A DNA stretch of 64,000 nt from Aquilaria yunnanensis. Its lineage: Eukaryota > Streptophyta > Magnoliopsida > Malvales > Thymelaeaceae. The translations under genes were made by a program, and so were the position numbers. A model generated the notes under the pieces. That model made no database searches, had not been told where the DNA came from, and saw only the letters and a program-made list of their open reading frames with translations. The stretch lies in NCBI GenBank assembly GCA_039654915.1, contig CM077593.1, positions 117,855,413 through 117,919,412 on the forward strand. Reading direction: 5' to 3'. Each line of letters begins with the position of its first letter. Position 1 is the stretch's first letter. Below are positions 35,206 to 46,163 of this stretch, piece by piece.

Positions 35206-36560
35206 TATCTTATGAGGGCAACTTTATCGGTTCATTTGTTTAAAATTGTTAACATTTTAAACATAGTTGCTATTGATGTTGATTTTTTATTTCAATTTAT
35301 ATCTAACTGATATATAAATACATTAATTATATGTATGAATACATACTATATATGCATTTTTTTTATAGTATAGATATTTACTTTGCTTGAAAATGCATCA
35401 AATTGTTCTTTTTTGATTTTTTTTTTCCAATTCCAACAAAATTTGTTCTTTTCATTTAAGATGTGTTCTAAAATATTGTATTTTATAAGATATTTATGAG
35501 TTATAGACATATTGCAGTATGATATAAAAGCAATTAATCAGTATCCTTTTTATTTTTTAAGAATAAGAGAAATAGAGAATTATATATCTATAACAAGGAA
35601 AAAAAAAAGAAGAAATGCTTAACTTGTGACTTGATAATTATGAAAGAAATATGTTTTTAAAAATAAAAAATTTTGACATTAAAAAAAAAAAGAGCAAATA
35701 TATTAGAATTTGTGGATATTAGGTACAAGAGGATTTTTTCCTATGCAGTCAAAAAGATTAACATAGATAGGATCAAGTGAGCTATACGGTAGATTTATAA
35801 TATGATTTTCTTGTAACTATCTTTTATTCTTTTATAATATAATTTGAGTTAAGAAAACGTACAAACGAATTGGCGAAGTAACATTAAAAGATTCAATACT
35901 ATATAAAAATTAAATAAAAAATTATAGCATATACAAAATAATACAACTAATCTCTCAATAAAAAAAAAACTAAAGTAAGAACTATTAAGGGGTTGAGATG
36001 ACATAAGAAGACACGAAGCAATTGAATTTGTAAAAAGCAGAGACTTCATTAAGTAACAAACAATTGCAAAATTTATAATCGAATTATAAATAATTTTCTC
36101 AGTTTGCTATATATTAGTCAACTATAAAATGACTAAATGTATACTAAGGACCAAATTTAGTATATGTTTGCATAAGTGTGCTAAGGTTCCAAAAAGTTCA
36201 AAGATGTAGAAGAGACAGATCATAACTAAAGACATATACTTACCAACTATGAACATATACTAACATAAGATTTCCAAGAGTTCAGTGGAGGCAAGTGCCC
36301 CCATTGCCTCCATTGTATAGCTGCCCATGTTTGTGTTGTAAAAATAATTGTGTTGTATCATTGTCATACTTTTTGAACTTTACTTGGTTTTCTATATGAA
36401 TTATATCATCTAGACAAAGGATTTTTGTTTTTAGTAAGATCTTACAATCTACTATCCAATTTTACAATCTCATCTTGCATAGTGAAAACAATACTAAGTA
36501 GAATTCCGATCTTAGACAACTTTGCCAAAATCAATATACGGGTGGCATATATGGGCAAAT
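35206..36560. other. Gene-free AT-rich stretch, possible older DNA element
   Basis: No genes. CAGTGGCAGCTCTA at 34,951-34,964 and the reverse complement of the segment ending at about 36,330 (GGGCAGCTATACAATGG) look like weak terminal inverted repeats. If real, the element would be about 1.4 kb and contain the Stowaway MITE. Its right end also resembles 63-107. The assignment is tentative. Confidence 0.3.
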
Positions 36561-36615
36561 CCATATTTTAGTGGGTGATGTGGAATGCTTGCACAATACA
36601 AATTTCCGATGTCTC

Positions 36616-36684
36616 TGGAACGTTCGGGAGGGAGACTTAAAGTGCTGGAGTGTGCTGGAATCGTCCCTCAACACCCTTATATAT
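36616..36684 (+). promoter_or_regulatory. Heat shock promoter of the first sHSP gene
   Basis: A heat shock element core GAACGTTC (36,618-36,625; GAA-nn-TTC) is followed by further half-sites, including GAA at 36,658-36,660. A TATA box TATATAT lies at 36,678-36,684, about 105 bp before the start codon. This is the standard arrangement for HSF-driven plant sHSP genes. The region aligns with 53,155-53,231 upstream of the second sHSP gene. Confidence 0.75.
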
Positions 36685-36789
36685 CCTCATCACCACTTCG
36701 CCCTCGACAAGCGTCTAAACGATCCTCCAAACAATCTCTCTGCACGTTTCTCGCTCAATTCTTTTTCCAACCAGACACCAACAGCAAAA

Positions 36790-37263
36790 ATGTCTCTCAT
36801 TCCAAGCTTCTTTGGAAACCGCCAGAGCAGCATCTTCGACCCCTTCTCTCTCGATGTCTGGGACCCGTTCGGGGAATTCAATTTCCCACCTCCGTCCTTT
36901 AGTCTGTCCAATCCCGAAACTTCTGCCTTCGCCAACACGAGGATCGACTGGCGCGAGACGCCGGAGGCCCACGTCTTCAAGGCGGACCTGCCGGGGCTTA
37001 AGAAGGAGGAAGTGAAGGTGGAGGTGGAGGACGACCGCGTGCTGCAGATTAGCGGGGAAAGGAAGATCGAGAAGGAGGACAAGAACGACACCTGGCACCG
37101 GGTCGAGCGGGGCTCCGGTAAGTTTCTACGGAGGTTCCGGCTGCCGGAGAACGCGAAAATGGAGGGGATAAAGGCGGACATGGAGAACGGAGTGCTAACC
37201 GTGACTATTCCAAAAGCAGAGGTGAAAACGCCTGATGTCAAGTCCATTGAGATCACCAGCTAA
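36790..37263 (+). CDS. Class I small heat shock protein (HSP20 family), copy 1
   Basis: Intronless, 157 residues. The start is the ATG at 36,790; the frame is open further upstream, but that part lies across the TATA box. The N-terminal Ile-Pro-Ser-Phe-Phe-Gly-Asn-Arg and [12 protein letters not shown] are class I (cytosolic) signatures. The alpha-crystallin domain spans about 50-142, with Ala-Asp-Leu-Pro-Gly-Leu (65-70), Val-Leu-Gln-Ile-Ser-Gly-Glu-Arg (84-91) and Gly-Val-Leu-Thr-Val-Thr-Ile-Pro-Lys (134-142). The tail has the Ile-Glu-Ile motif (153-155) that docks subunits. It is an ATP-independent chaperone forming dodecamers that hold unfolding proteins during heat. About 82% identical to copy 2 at 53.3 kb. 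No lesions. Confidence 0.97.
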   Translation: MSLIPSFFGNRQSSIFDPFSLDVWDPFGEFNFPPPSFSLSNPETSAFANTRIDWRETPEAHVFKADLPGLKKEEVKVEVEDDRVLQISGERKIEKEDKNDTWHRVERGSGKFLRRFRLPENAKMEGIKADMENGVLTVTIPKAEVKTPDVKSIEITS

Positions 37264-39490
37264 AATCAAGCAAAATTTCATGAGAAATCTAAACTGTGCC
37301 GTCTTTGATAGCGTAAGAATATACCAGGAATTTGTGTTGGCTTGTTAATGGTGGTTGTTTGATGGGTTGTCGTGGTTTGGTTTGGTGTGTTGGTTTTGGT
37401 CTGCCGTGTTCTGTATTTCTTGGTCTCGTCCCTGTAAGCCGACTAGTTGTTAATGATAAGTTTCCTGTTTGCTTGATCTCTTTGTTCAAGCTCACATGAA
37501 TCTCCTAAGAATCAGATATCTCGAGCATGTAACCATTTCTTGCTTCCAATACTCTTGCGAAATCTCCATCAGACCAATAGTCTTATTTAAGTACGTGCTG
37601 TTAGCGTTATGATCCTAATGTTCTTTAAGAATTTGGTTTTGGTAGTAATATTTTCCTGTGGAAGAATTAACTGTTTCAATACATTTAAGGCCATAGTTCT
37701 CAGAATGGAAGAGTTTATATAATATACCATAGAATCTTCATTGCTTCATGACATAGAACAAAGTGGTGTGACATAGTGCGACGTCACAAGAGCAAGAGTT
37801 CTTCCGACTATAGCAACTGGATACCATCATAACAGCAACTAAGAGGTTTGTAGATGTTGCATTCTCCATAGACATGTCGGAGAAGATGATGACCTAATTC
37901 AATAGGGTCGCCCTATTTGGGCAGCTATCGACCAAAGCCGCTGACAGGTGGTAAACTTGCTCCGCACCGGTTGAGGAAATTGCTGGGATTCATGGCTGCA
38001 ATTTGACTCCAAGAATCTGTTTTTTTGACGGTAGACTTGGGCTCTTGCGAAATCATCCAGGATCCTCACAATGTTGTAGTCGTTTGTATCCGGATCAGAC
38101 CTCAATCTGACAGCCCACGAAAGGAATCTCTACCCTTTTTGACTCTAGTAACCTTTTACTCTTATGGAGAGATTCATCAGAACCAAGTAATGAAGACCAT
38201 CAGGCAATGAGACAAACCGTTCCAAGGACCAAAACTCGAACCCATGACGGAAATACCCAAAGTTCTCCTAGGCGGGAGGAGTCCATTGCGTTCGAGAGGA
38301 GCTGCTCTGCAGTTTCTCGGGCTACAGGACTCGAACCAAGCGAGAGACTCCGAATAGCGGTTCTAAAACATTTTTAAAGTGGGTCCATATACAAACATAA
38401 TTGATCAAGAGCAACCATATAAACAAAATATATCTCCTATAATCAAATAGGCTCTTGTAAATTTCTGAGTATTAAAAAGAATATATCATATAAATAAAAA
38501 AGTTTTAAATTAATTCCTAATTTTATACATAGAAATAAATATTATTTTGAGTAACCTTTAGTTTTATTTTGAAGTAAGTTATTAAATTCTATTTATTTTC
38601 AAAATAAATTACTTCTATAGTCGCCAAATTGCTAAATGTATATGCTTTACATTTAAATTTAAATTGAATAAGTCTTGAAAATTATTTAAAAACTTTAAAA
38701 ATGAATTTCAAAGAGAAATAGTATTTTTACTTTTATGGGTAAAACATTAGATGTTTATTTAATTTTTTAAACAAATTGAAGGGTGGCCTCCCATTTTTCT
38801 GGATAGATTGCCTATAATACTATTTCTCTTTTTCTTTAAAATAAAATAATTCAAACATAAAAGGTTTATTGTTTCATAAAAAAAAAGAAAATAATTTATT
38901 TCTTTGAAAACAATGACAATTCTATTAGGGATTAATATGGTTTGTTTGAAACTTTGAGTTTATCTTGATTTATGAAGAATAATGATTATAGACTGACTCG
39001 TAAATTGTGGGATAACTAAACTAATTAAGTAAAATACAAAAGCTAATGTTGAATTTAAGCCATAATTTTAAGATAATAAGAAAGAATGACAGAAATAATG
39101 TTTTTAATGAGTGACTTAAATTTTTGTTTCAACAATTTTCTGTAAAAATATTAATATATTTATTTTTTCTTCCTAAATTTTTATTTAAAATAATATGGTC
39201 CAATAAAAAATTAAAATTTAATCTATACTTAATTTTACACATATTTTACTCACATTTTTTAATAAAAGTAAGATCCGGAGACCACTTTTTAAACATAAAT
39301 CTGCCCCCGGAGACTTCTCTGGCAACCGGTGCAGGATTTCCGCCGCCAATATTCTGACCGCAAAATCAGAGTTGTTATATATTATCCTGATTCAAGCGCT
39401 AATGAATTTGCGACAGTAATCGGACGGACTTGCTAACAGTTAAATTTAAATATAATATTTCACGCACTTCAGGCATTATTTTGCGTCAAT
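37264..39490. other. 3' flank of sHSP copy 1 and gene-free DNA
   Basis: The first 240 bp align with the split 3' flank of sHSP copy 2: TTTCATGAGAAA, TTGGCTTG, GTTTGGTGT/GTTTGGTCTG and CTGTATTTCTTGGTCTCGTCC-like words. They therefore represent the ancestral 3' UTR. Beyond about 37,500 nothing is recognised. Two B-box-like words on the minus strand (GGTTCGAG near 38,250 and 38,335) hint at decayed SINEs. Confidence 0.5.
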
Positions 39491-40290
39491 TGCATGTGGC
39501 AAAGTGGCTGCTGCTGCTGGAATAAAATGGGACCTGGGCTTCAGCCCATGCATCCTTTTTGCTTCTTTTTCTTTCTCACTTTTCCCTCTTTTTTTGGTTG
39601 TTTCCTTTACTTTACCGTTTGTTTCTTTGCGCTCTCTCTCTCTCTCTCTCTTATTTTCAATTTTTTTTCTTTTGTAAATTCATAGGTCTTTCTTCTTTTT
39701 TTTTTTTTTTATCATCCCTTTCGTTTTGCTTCTATTTCATTTTTTGTGTTATTTTATTCTTTTCAAAGTTTTTTCTTCTTTCGTTTTTGTTTTTACCTTT
39801 TTGCATGTTTTTTATTTTTTATTTTTAAAATTATTTACCATTTCCTTAGCTTTATTTTTTTTTTATGTCATTCTTGCTTTTTCCCAAAAGTTATCTAGTT
39901 TTTTTCTTCATTTTCTTTGATTTTTTGGATTAATAAAGGAACAAGCAACTCGTTGAACCAAAAAAACAAACAATTACCGATAAAACAAAAGTTAGTACTT
40001 CTGAAAAATTAAATAGATACTGATAAAAAATTAATTATTTCTCCAAAAAACTAACAATTACTTATGAAAGAATGAACAAATGATAATAAAAAAATAAAAA
40101 GTTTATTTAAAAAATAAGTAATAAATTATAAAAAAACAATAAATTGAACTAAAAGAAAAATAGCTACTAAAAAAATACAAAGTTAATAGAAAAAGAACAT
40201 AAAATATTCAAAAAAAATAAAAATAAAAATAACATATGTTATGTATAAAAAATAAATCAAATAAAAAAATAAATAGGAATTGATAAAAAT
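39491..40290. repeat. Low-complexity T-rich then A-rich sequence
   Basis: 39,555-39,930 is very T-rich, with a (CT)n run near 39,632-39,651, and 39,955-40,290 is very A-rich. The long Phe/Leu-rich frames in the T-rich half are composition artefacts, not genes. The two halves could be arms of an old inverted structure, but no clear base-for-base complementarity was seen. Confidence 0.7.
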
Positions 40291-42387
40291 ATATATATAA
40301 AGGCATACACCTAGGCAAGACTTACTCATTAAAGAGTACTACTCGTTTAAAAGAGTACTACTAGCTTTTAACGTCTTTGGATATTGCCACTGTAGTTTGG
40401 TTCTTTTTTGTTGTTTCAAAGCCTAAAATTCTTTTTAGGGTATTTATCCAAAAGTTTTCTTATTACTCCAGGTTCTTTTCTCGTGATTTCAATATTGTTT
40501 TCTTGCCAATTTTTTTGAACTTCTAATTAATTATAATAAATGGATTTGTTTTTTCAAAAAAATAGACTTTTATTCCTAAAACTCACCCTTACAATCGTGC
40601 GCTATATATCACGGGTTGTTGCACATACCCACAAGTCACAGCTCAAACAACACAATGCAACGTAGGTGGAGTACAAATGTTTCATTTCGACTTACACATT
40701 TTGGCCTACACTTAGAGATGGACATCGAGCAAGTCAATATGCTTTATGGAGCCATCCATCATTGTTCCACTCCTTTATGTATTAATTCACCGTTGCTAGA
40801 TTTTTTTATATATAGATCGCGCTCTATTTATTTATGGATTAATTAATACTTAATCCCACTTAACTTGTAGATATTCATGATTTATTCATGAATATCCAAC
40901 CTATAACATTTTGTTAGACATTTTAAGAATTTTTTTTTGTAGCTATTTCAAATATTTGTTTTTATAATGAGAAAGGGATGTATAAAATGTGTTTTTTTAA
41001 TATATATTTTTTTTCAATTTTTTTTCTTCCCATATAAAAATATTTACTTTTATTAATTTATAAAAAGAATTCTTATGTAAAAAAAAAATACAAAAAATTC
41101 AATGTCAACATATGTACCTATCTAGATTAACAAATACAAATATCAAAACCAAAACCAACAATGATTCACAACTTTTAAGGCACTTAAGTATGCAAATGAA
41201 ACACTAGAAATGTAAAAACAGACTCATTTTCTTGGCTTAGGTCCAATAATCCACAACTACAAGTAAAAAATAAACCAAATTAAGTGGAAAGAGCTAAGCA
41301 AATAAAAATATCTTTTGTAATATTCTAGTGGTGTGTTTCTCGAGAATTGATAATTAGGTAATGCTTATAGAGGTGAAAGACTAGGGCAAGGGCACATCTT
41401 GATGATTAAAATAGATTAGATTGAGAAAAAATTAAAAAAGATTGGAAATTTTCATACACCATTGTGGTTTGAGGAATTCCAGCAGTAGATAAAAATATTT
41501 TGGTTGGTTATATACTCAAAATGTAACTAGAACCTAGGTTTATAATATATCATTAGAAAGGTCTATGAGTCTATTTTAACATAGAAGAAACGAAATTCAC
41601 TTTGGAGACATGAGGAAAGAGTTATGTTGATTCTTGCTAGACATCGTTCAAATGGTAGGCTTTAAATGAGTTTGAAAGTTGAAGAATAAACTGTGTCGAT
41701 TGGCTAAACAAAAAATTGTGAATAAAATATATATTATAGATTGAGAAGTCTGGTTTTATAAAAATTTACGGATTGCGTTTTGAATTTTTTTACAAAAGAG
41801 TTATGGTCATTCTTGTGGGAGCGCGTAATGCCGTCAGTTTTATTAGTGGCAGGTTTAATATGAATGTTATGGTATTTAAGTTGAAGCAAAGCCTTTGGAT
41901 ATTAAATTAGGCTATGATAATAGTTTATAATGTTTTGATTAAGTTCTTGAACCTGAGTGATCATTGGATTGATTCTAGGATTGGAACAATGTAAATAATA
42001 TCCTATATACCTTGCTTGTTTTTTGCTCATACTTTACTTGAGTTAAATATGATTCTGATTATTGGAATTTCATAAGATGATTGCTATAGTGTAATGATTT
42101 CTTCTTAATTTCTTGTTTTATTAATTATTTATGTTTTCCTTATGCAAGAATCAAGCATGAGATAGTTTACGAAGTTATTAATTATTGTTATGGTCAAATT
42201 GTTAAATGAAATAAAACATGATAATTCTCAAAATCTTGAAAATAGATACATGAACAAAGGGTTGCCACAAGCAATTGACCTTCTCTATAACCAATAATAG
42301 CAAAGACTCGAGATCAAGTCTAGAAAGACAGTGTATCAGTAGATCGTTAGTAGATTGGTTGTGAATTAAACAAACAAGCAAAGGAAT
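40291..42387. other. Gene-free stretch
   Basis: AT-rich DNA with no recognisable coding region, RNA gene or element ends. Confidence 0.4.
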
Positions 42388-42751
42388 AGGCAAACACGAA
42401 TGAAATTGAGGAGTGGTTTGGCTAAAACACAAGTAACTTTCTAAACCGGTGCTCTATGGAGCTTCACTGAAAGATCCAAACCCACCACACTTTCTAAAAT
42501 ATTATAGGTAAATCATGACCAGCTCCGCTCAAAACATGGTGGATCACAAAAAAAACATGCTCCACCAACAGGCAAACACGAACGAAATTGAAGAGTGGCT
42601 CGACTGAAACACAAGTAACTTTCTAAACCGGTGCTCTATGGAGCTTCACTAAGAGCTCACAAACCCACCACACTTTCTAAAATATTATAGGTAAATCATA
42701 TCCAGCTCCACTCAAAAAATTGTGGATTACCAAAAACCATGCTCCACTAGA
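42388..42751. repeat. Tandem duplication, 182-bp unit
   Basis: AGGCAAACACGAA at 42,388 begins again at 42,570. Both copies share CACAAGTAACTTTCTAAACC, GGTGCTCTATGGAGCTTCAC and CACACTTTCTAAAATATTAT, with only scattered differences, so the event is fairly recent. Confidence 0.85.
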
Positions 42752-43441
42752 GCGGATCAGACCAAAGCTCCATGCCCATCCCTACCTACACCCCATTTCA
42801 TATAGGATGCTCTCATCCTCTCAACCCCTTATCTCCTTTTGTTCATTCCTTCACTTGCCCATACCATCAATTCAATCATCATATTTTACCCCTTTATAAA
42901 TGGTTTTACCAGCATCATTTACAAATAGGTAAATCTTAGCGGTAAATGAACGGAGTCAATTAGTTTATGGTTTGTTTTCACCATTTTCAAGAACAAAGAT
43001 ATTACATTTGTTCTTACGCTTTAATAATTTTAACAACAAGTGCACAAATTTACTTTCATGCTTTTATATGTTTGTCTACACGAGTTTCATTCATCCGTAA
43101 AATGCTTTGTACACCATAATTATAGAGCAAATCAGCCCATTATGCTCATAACCAAGGCGAAAGTAAAAACGCAATTCAACACTTTTGAATTGAGTTTGTT
43201 ATCGAAATAGAAAAACTTTATCTGCAAAATTGAAAAACTTTATCTTCACTTCTGCGGGTGGCCTTGCCAGCATGCTAACTTAGTGGTGGTGGCAATATCA
43301 ATATGAACCAAATCCAAAAACATAAGTCAACGTTAAACGTCACCAGAGGATTATGTGGCTCAAGAACTTGTTCAAGAGTTTCTATGGCCTAAAGCCTATA
43401 GTTTAGTGGAAGAGATGGAACTTTCCACTTAGCAAATCCAA
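42752..43441. other. Gene-free stretch
   Basis: No coding signal. Its last bases (AAATCCAAT) are the left flank of the next element. Confidence 0.4.
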
Positions 43442-45248
43442 TACGTAAACTACACCCATGACCCCTAACCTCTTATTATTATCCTATATTGAACCCTAAC
43501 CTGAAAATCTTGTATATTGAACCCTAACTTGAAAATCTCGTATGAGATGTTCTCAACCTCAATTTTTTATTCCATTTTAGATCTTTGATATACAAAATGT
43601 GTTAAAATTGACGAAACTGGCCATATAACATACCAACTTGGGCCAATTGGCCACTTGACATAATGAATCACCAGCAATAGATGCCTGCAATTGGTCACAT
43701 TAGAAATTTAAGGCCTATGTTACAAAAAATGAAGAAATTTAGGATCTATATGGGATTAACTCACATCTCTCTTTTCCAAAGTGTTAAACACTATTACCGC
43801 TAGATATACCGTACTACATACCGTTACCGTTTTCATAAAAAAAAATGTTAGAATATATTTTAAGAAGAAATAAATTAAATAATTTTTTTCACATTTTTAT
43901 ATGAATTCTAATTTCAAATATAAACAAATTATTGGAGTATATGGTAGAAGATATTTTTTTATACAAAAAATATAAAAATGTTATATATAGGGCAAAATAA
44001 ATATTACTTAGCAAAAAAACTAATTTATTAATACAAAAGAAAAAAAATAAACAATATTTTAATAATAACAATACATTTTCTAATATCCAAAGAAAAAAAA
44101 AGTAAAAGTAAAAAAACAAAAGTAACCAAAAAATAAAAGTAAATATTTATGTTAAAATATTTGTATTAATTATATTTTACTATTTTATATATTTATGTAT
44201 TATATTTTGATACAAAATGACAAAAAAAATATCTCATATATGTCCACAAAAAATAAAATACCGCAATACATACCTCACTGTATTTTCGGTATATTATGGT
44301 TTTTTTACAAAATGTACACTACTGTATTTTGCGTGAAAATATGACAAAATACAAAAAAATTTGTACCAAGTACCATTTACTTGTGGAAAGTGGTATATTA
44401 CGATATTTAATTTCATGCTTCTTCCTCTTCGCTCCCTCACTGCTTTTGGCCTCGACCTCGTTCCCTCGTTTCCTCATCCATCAATCCCTTTTCGTTAATC
44501 TGGCGAGATTTCATCCAATTGCAACCCTCGATTTTGGTCAATTGCAGCCCACAATTTCATCCAATTTTGTTCATTGTGTTACCTCCACCATCCTCGATTT
44601 CGCTTGTTGTTTGATTCCCCCACTAATTGCATTTGCCTCCTCAATTGATTGACCTTCTCTTCCCAACCTTTGATTCAAATCATACCAACGATTTGAATCC
44701 TAGCCATACTGTCACGTCCGCCATCATTTTTGTCATTTCCTTCGGCTTTTATTCAAATCAAAGACGATTGTAAAGGGAGATAGAAGGATGATGGTGGCTC
44801 GGGACAGGCAGATTTGACAAGGGATGGTGGCACCGCATGACTGGGGACGATGGAGCGGTGAAGCAGGGACGATGGGCTAAGATTGTTGGTGACACTAGGG
44901 CTGGTGGCTGGAATGGCATCGGGCAGGGGTAGCGGTAGTCAAGGGGTGGCAACAACAATTAATGAAACGTTAGCGTTTTGACAGAGGGAAGCGAAAAAAT
45001 AGAGACCTAGGCTACTATTTACTTTTTATTCTTTTTTTCTTCCTTTTCTACGTTAGTGCCACAGTGGAAAATCACCCATACTGGCGTGTCACGTGGCCAG
45101 TTTCATCAATTTTAACACTTTTTGTCTGTCAAAGGTCTAAAATGGAACAAAAAAATTGAGATTGAAAACGTCTCATGCAAGGATTTGAGGTTAGGGTATA
45201 AAATAGGATAATAATAAAAGGTTGGGATCCATGGGTGCAATTTATCCC
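43442..45248. mobile_element. Non-autonomous MULE-like element abutting the viral integrant
   Basis: The left arm (about 43,445-43,640) and the reverse complement of the right arm (45,248-45,065) match over roughly 190 bp. Shared words include TTATTATTATCCTAT, ACCCTAACCT, TTCCATTTTAGA, GTGTTAAAATTGA and GAAACTGGCCA. Long inverted arms point to a Mutator-like element. The 1.8-kb interior has no transposase; a 118-codon frame at 44,296-44,652 has no known domain. Only four bases (AAAT) separate the right terminus from the caulimovirid sequence at 45,253. Confidence 0.7.
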
Positions 45249-45252
45249 AAAT

Positions 45253-45523
45253 GAGGTAGCCCAGTAACTAATCTTTCTTAAAATCATTTGAAAACAAGGT
45301 TTAATCTTGGTACGTGGCATTGTTATTCAGCCAGACCCTCCATAGAGATTTCCGAAGAATTGCTCTATGGTACGTTTTACCGTGGCACGAGACAGTTTCC
45401 AGCCCAATATACCAAAGATAAGCAGAATCACAGGATTCTGGAAATCAACAGGAAAGATTAACTGTGATACAGTCCAAGAACACGCAATGAACTCATAAGC
45501 TCTAGCCAACTTTTCCATAAGCA
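45253..45523 (-). repeat. Terminal repeat of the caulimovirid integrant (left copy)
   Basis: Identical, as far as I can read, to 52,884-53,154 over all 271 bases and in the same direction. It is part of the viral leader. Its boundary with host DNA lies after AAAT at 45,252. It is not a classical LTR: the promoter TATA box lies outside it, and there is a 10-base gap between it and the primer site. Confidence 0.92.
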
Positions 45524-45975
45524 TCAGGCCCCGAGCACCAGAGTTCCAGGAGGCATTCTCCAGGACTTTTCCACACAAATAAATCTTTTCTGAAGATCAT
45601 TTGAAAAACCTTTGGAAAACATATTTGAAAAACACGTTACTGGATTATCCGGACATATCACCGGGGATCGAGACCGGTAGATTACAACAATTATGATTGA
45701 AGGCAGAGGACGACTTGAAGAAAGGATCCACAGAGTGGCAATTCCTAAGTCATCATTTGCCTTCAAGCTTAATTATCATAAGCTTGAAGATGATCTAAAC
45801 CTGAGAGGATCCACGAAGGTGGCAACTCAGATTATCGGACAGAGTTGAGAGACTAAGAACTTCTGCCTCACCCTTTAGCCAGAATTTTTTAGTGAAGATA
45901 TGAGAACATAGAGAGAGAAGTAAGAAAGGAGTTCTATATTAGCTCCCAGTTTTTTTTACAAGAGTAATGAGGCCT

Positions 45976-45985
45976 CCTTATATAG
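45976..45985 (-). promoter_or_regulatory. Putative pregenomic RNA TATA box
   Basis: On the minus strand the sequence reads CTATATAAGG, close to the TATA context of caulimovirus 35S-type promoters. It lies between the end of ORF2 (46,164) and the leader. Transcription would run leftwards, through the terminal repeat and out into the MULE-like element. Confidence 0.55.
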
Positions 45986-46163
45986 GCGGAGGAAGGAAAA
46001 ACAAACAAACTTAGTGACGTAAGAGCTTACGTCTAAGATTAATAATGCTAGACCGGAAGTGACAGGCCACTATCCGACATTACACTGTTACACGCACTAA
46101 GCTATTATTACACACACTATCTAGGACAGCTGTAAGGCTTGTGGAAGACAGCTGGATAGCATC

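Noticed and set aside
36571..36789. N-terminal extension of sHSP copy 1
   Set aside because: The frame is open, but this part covers the heat shock element and TATA box and has no counterpart in copy 2. The class I start motif begins at 36,790.
38225..38350. tRNA gene on the minus strand
   Set aside because: Two GGTTCGAG words resemble B boxes, but no matching A box or cloverleaf could be found.
39559..39920. Phe/Leu-rich open frames that look like membrane proteins
   Set aside because: They come from a T-rich low-complexity tract; no start context, homology or conserved motif.
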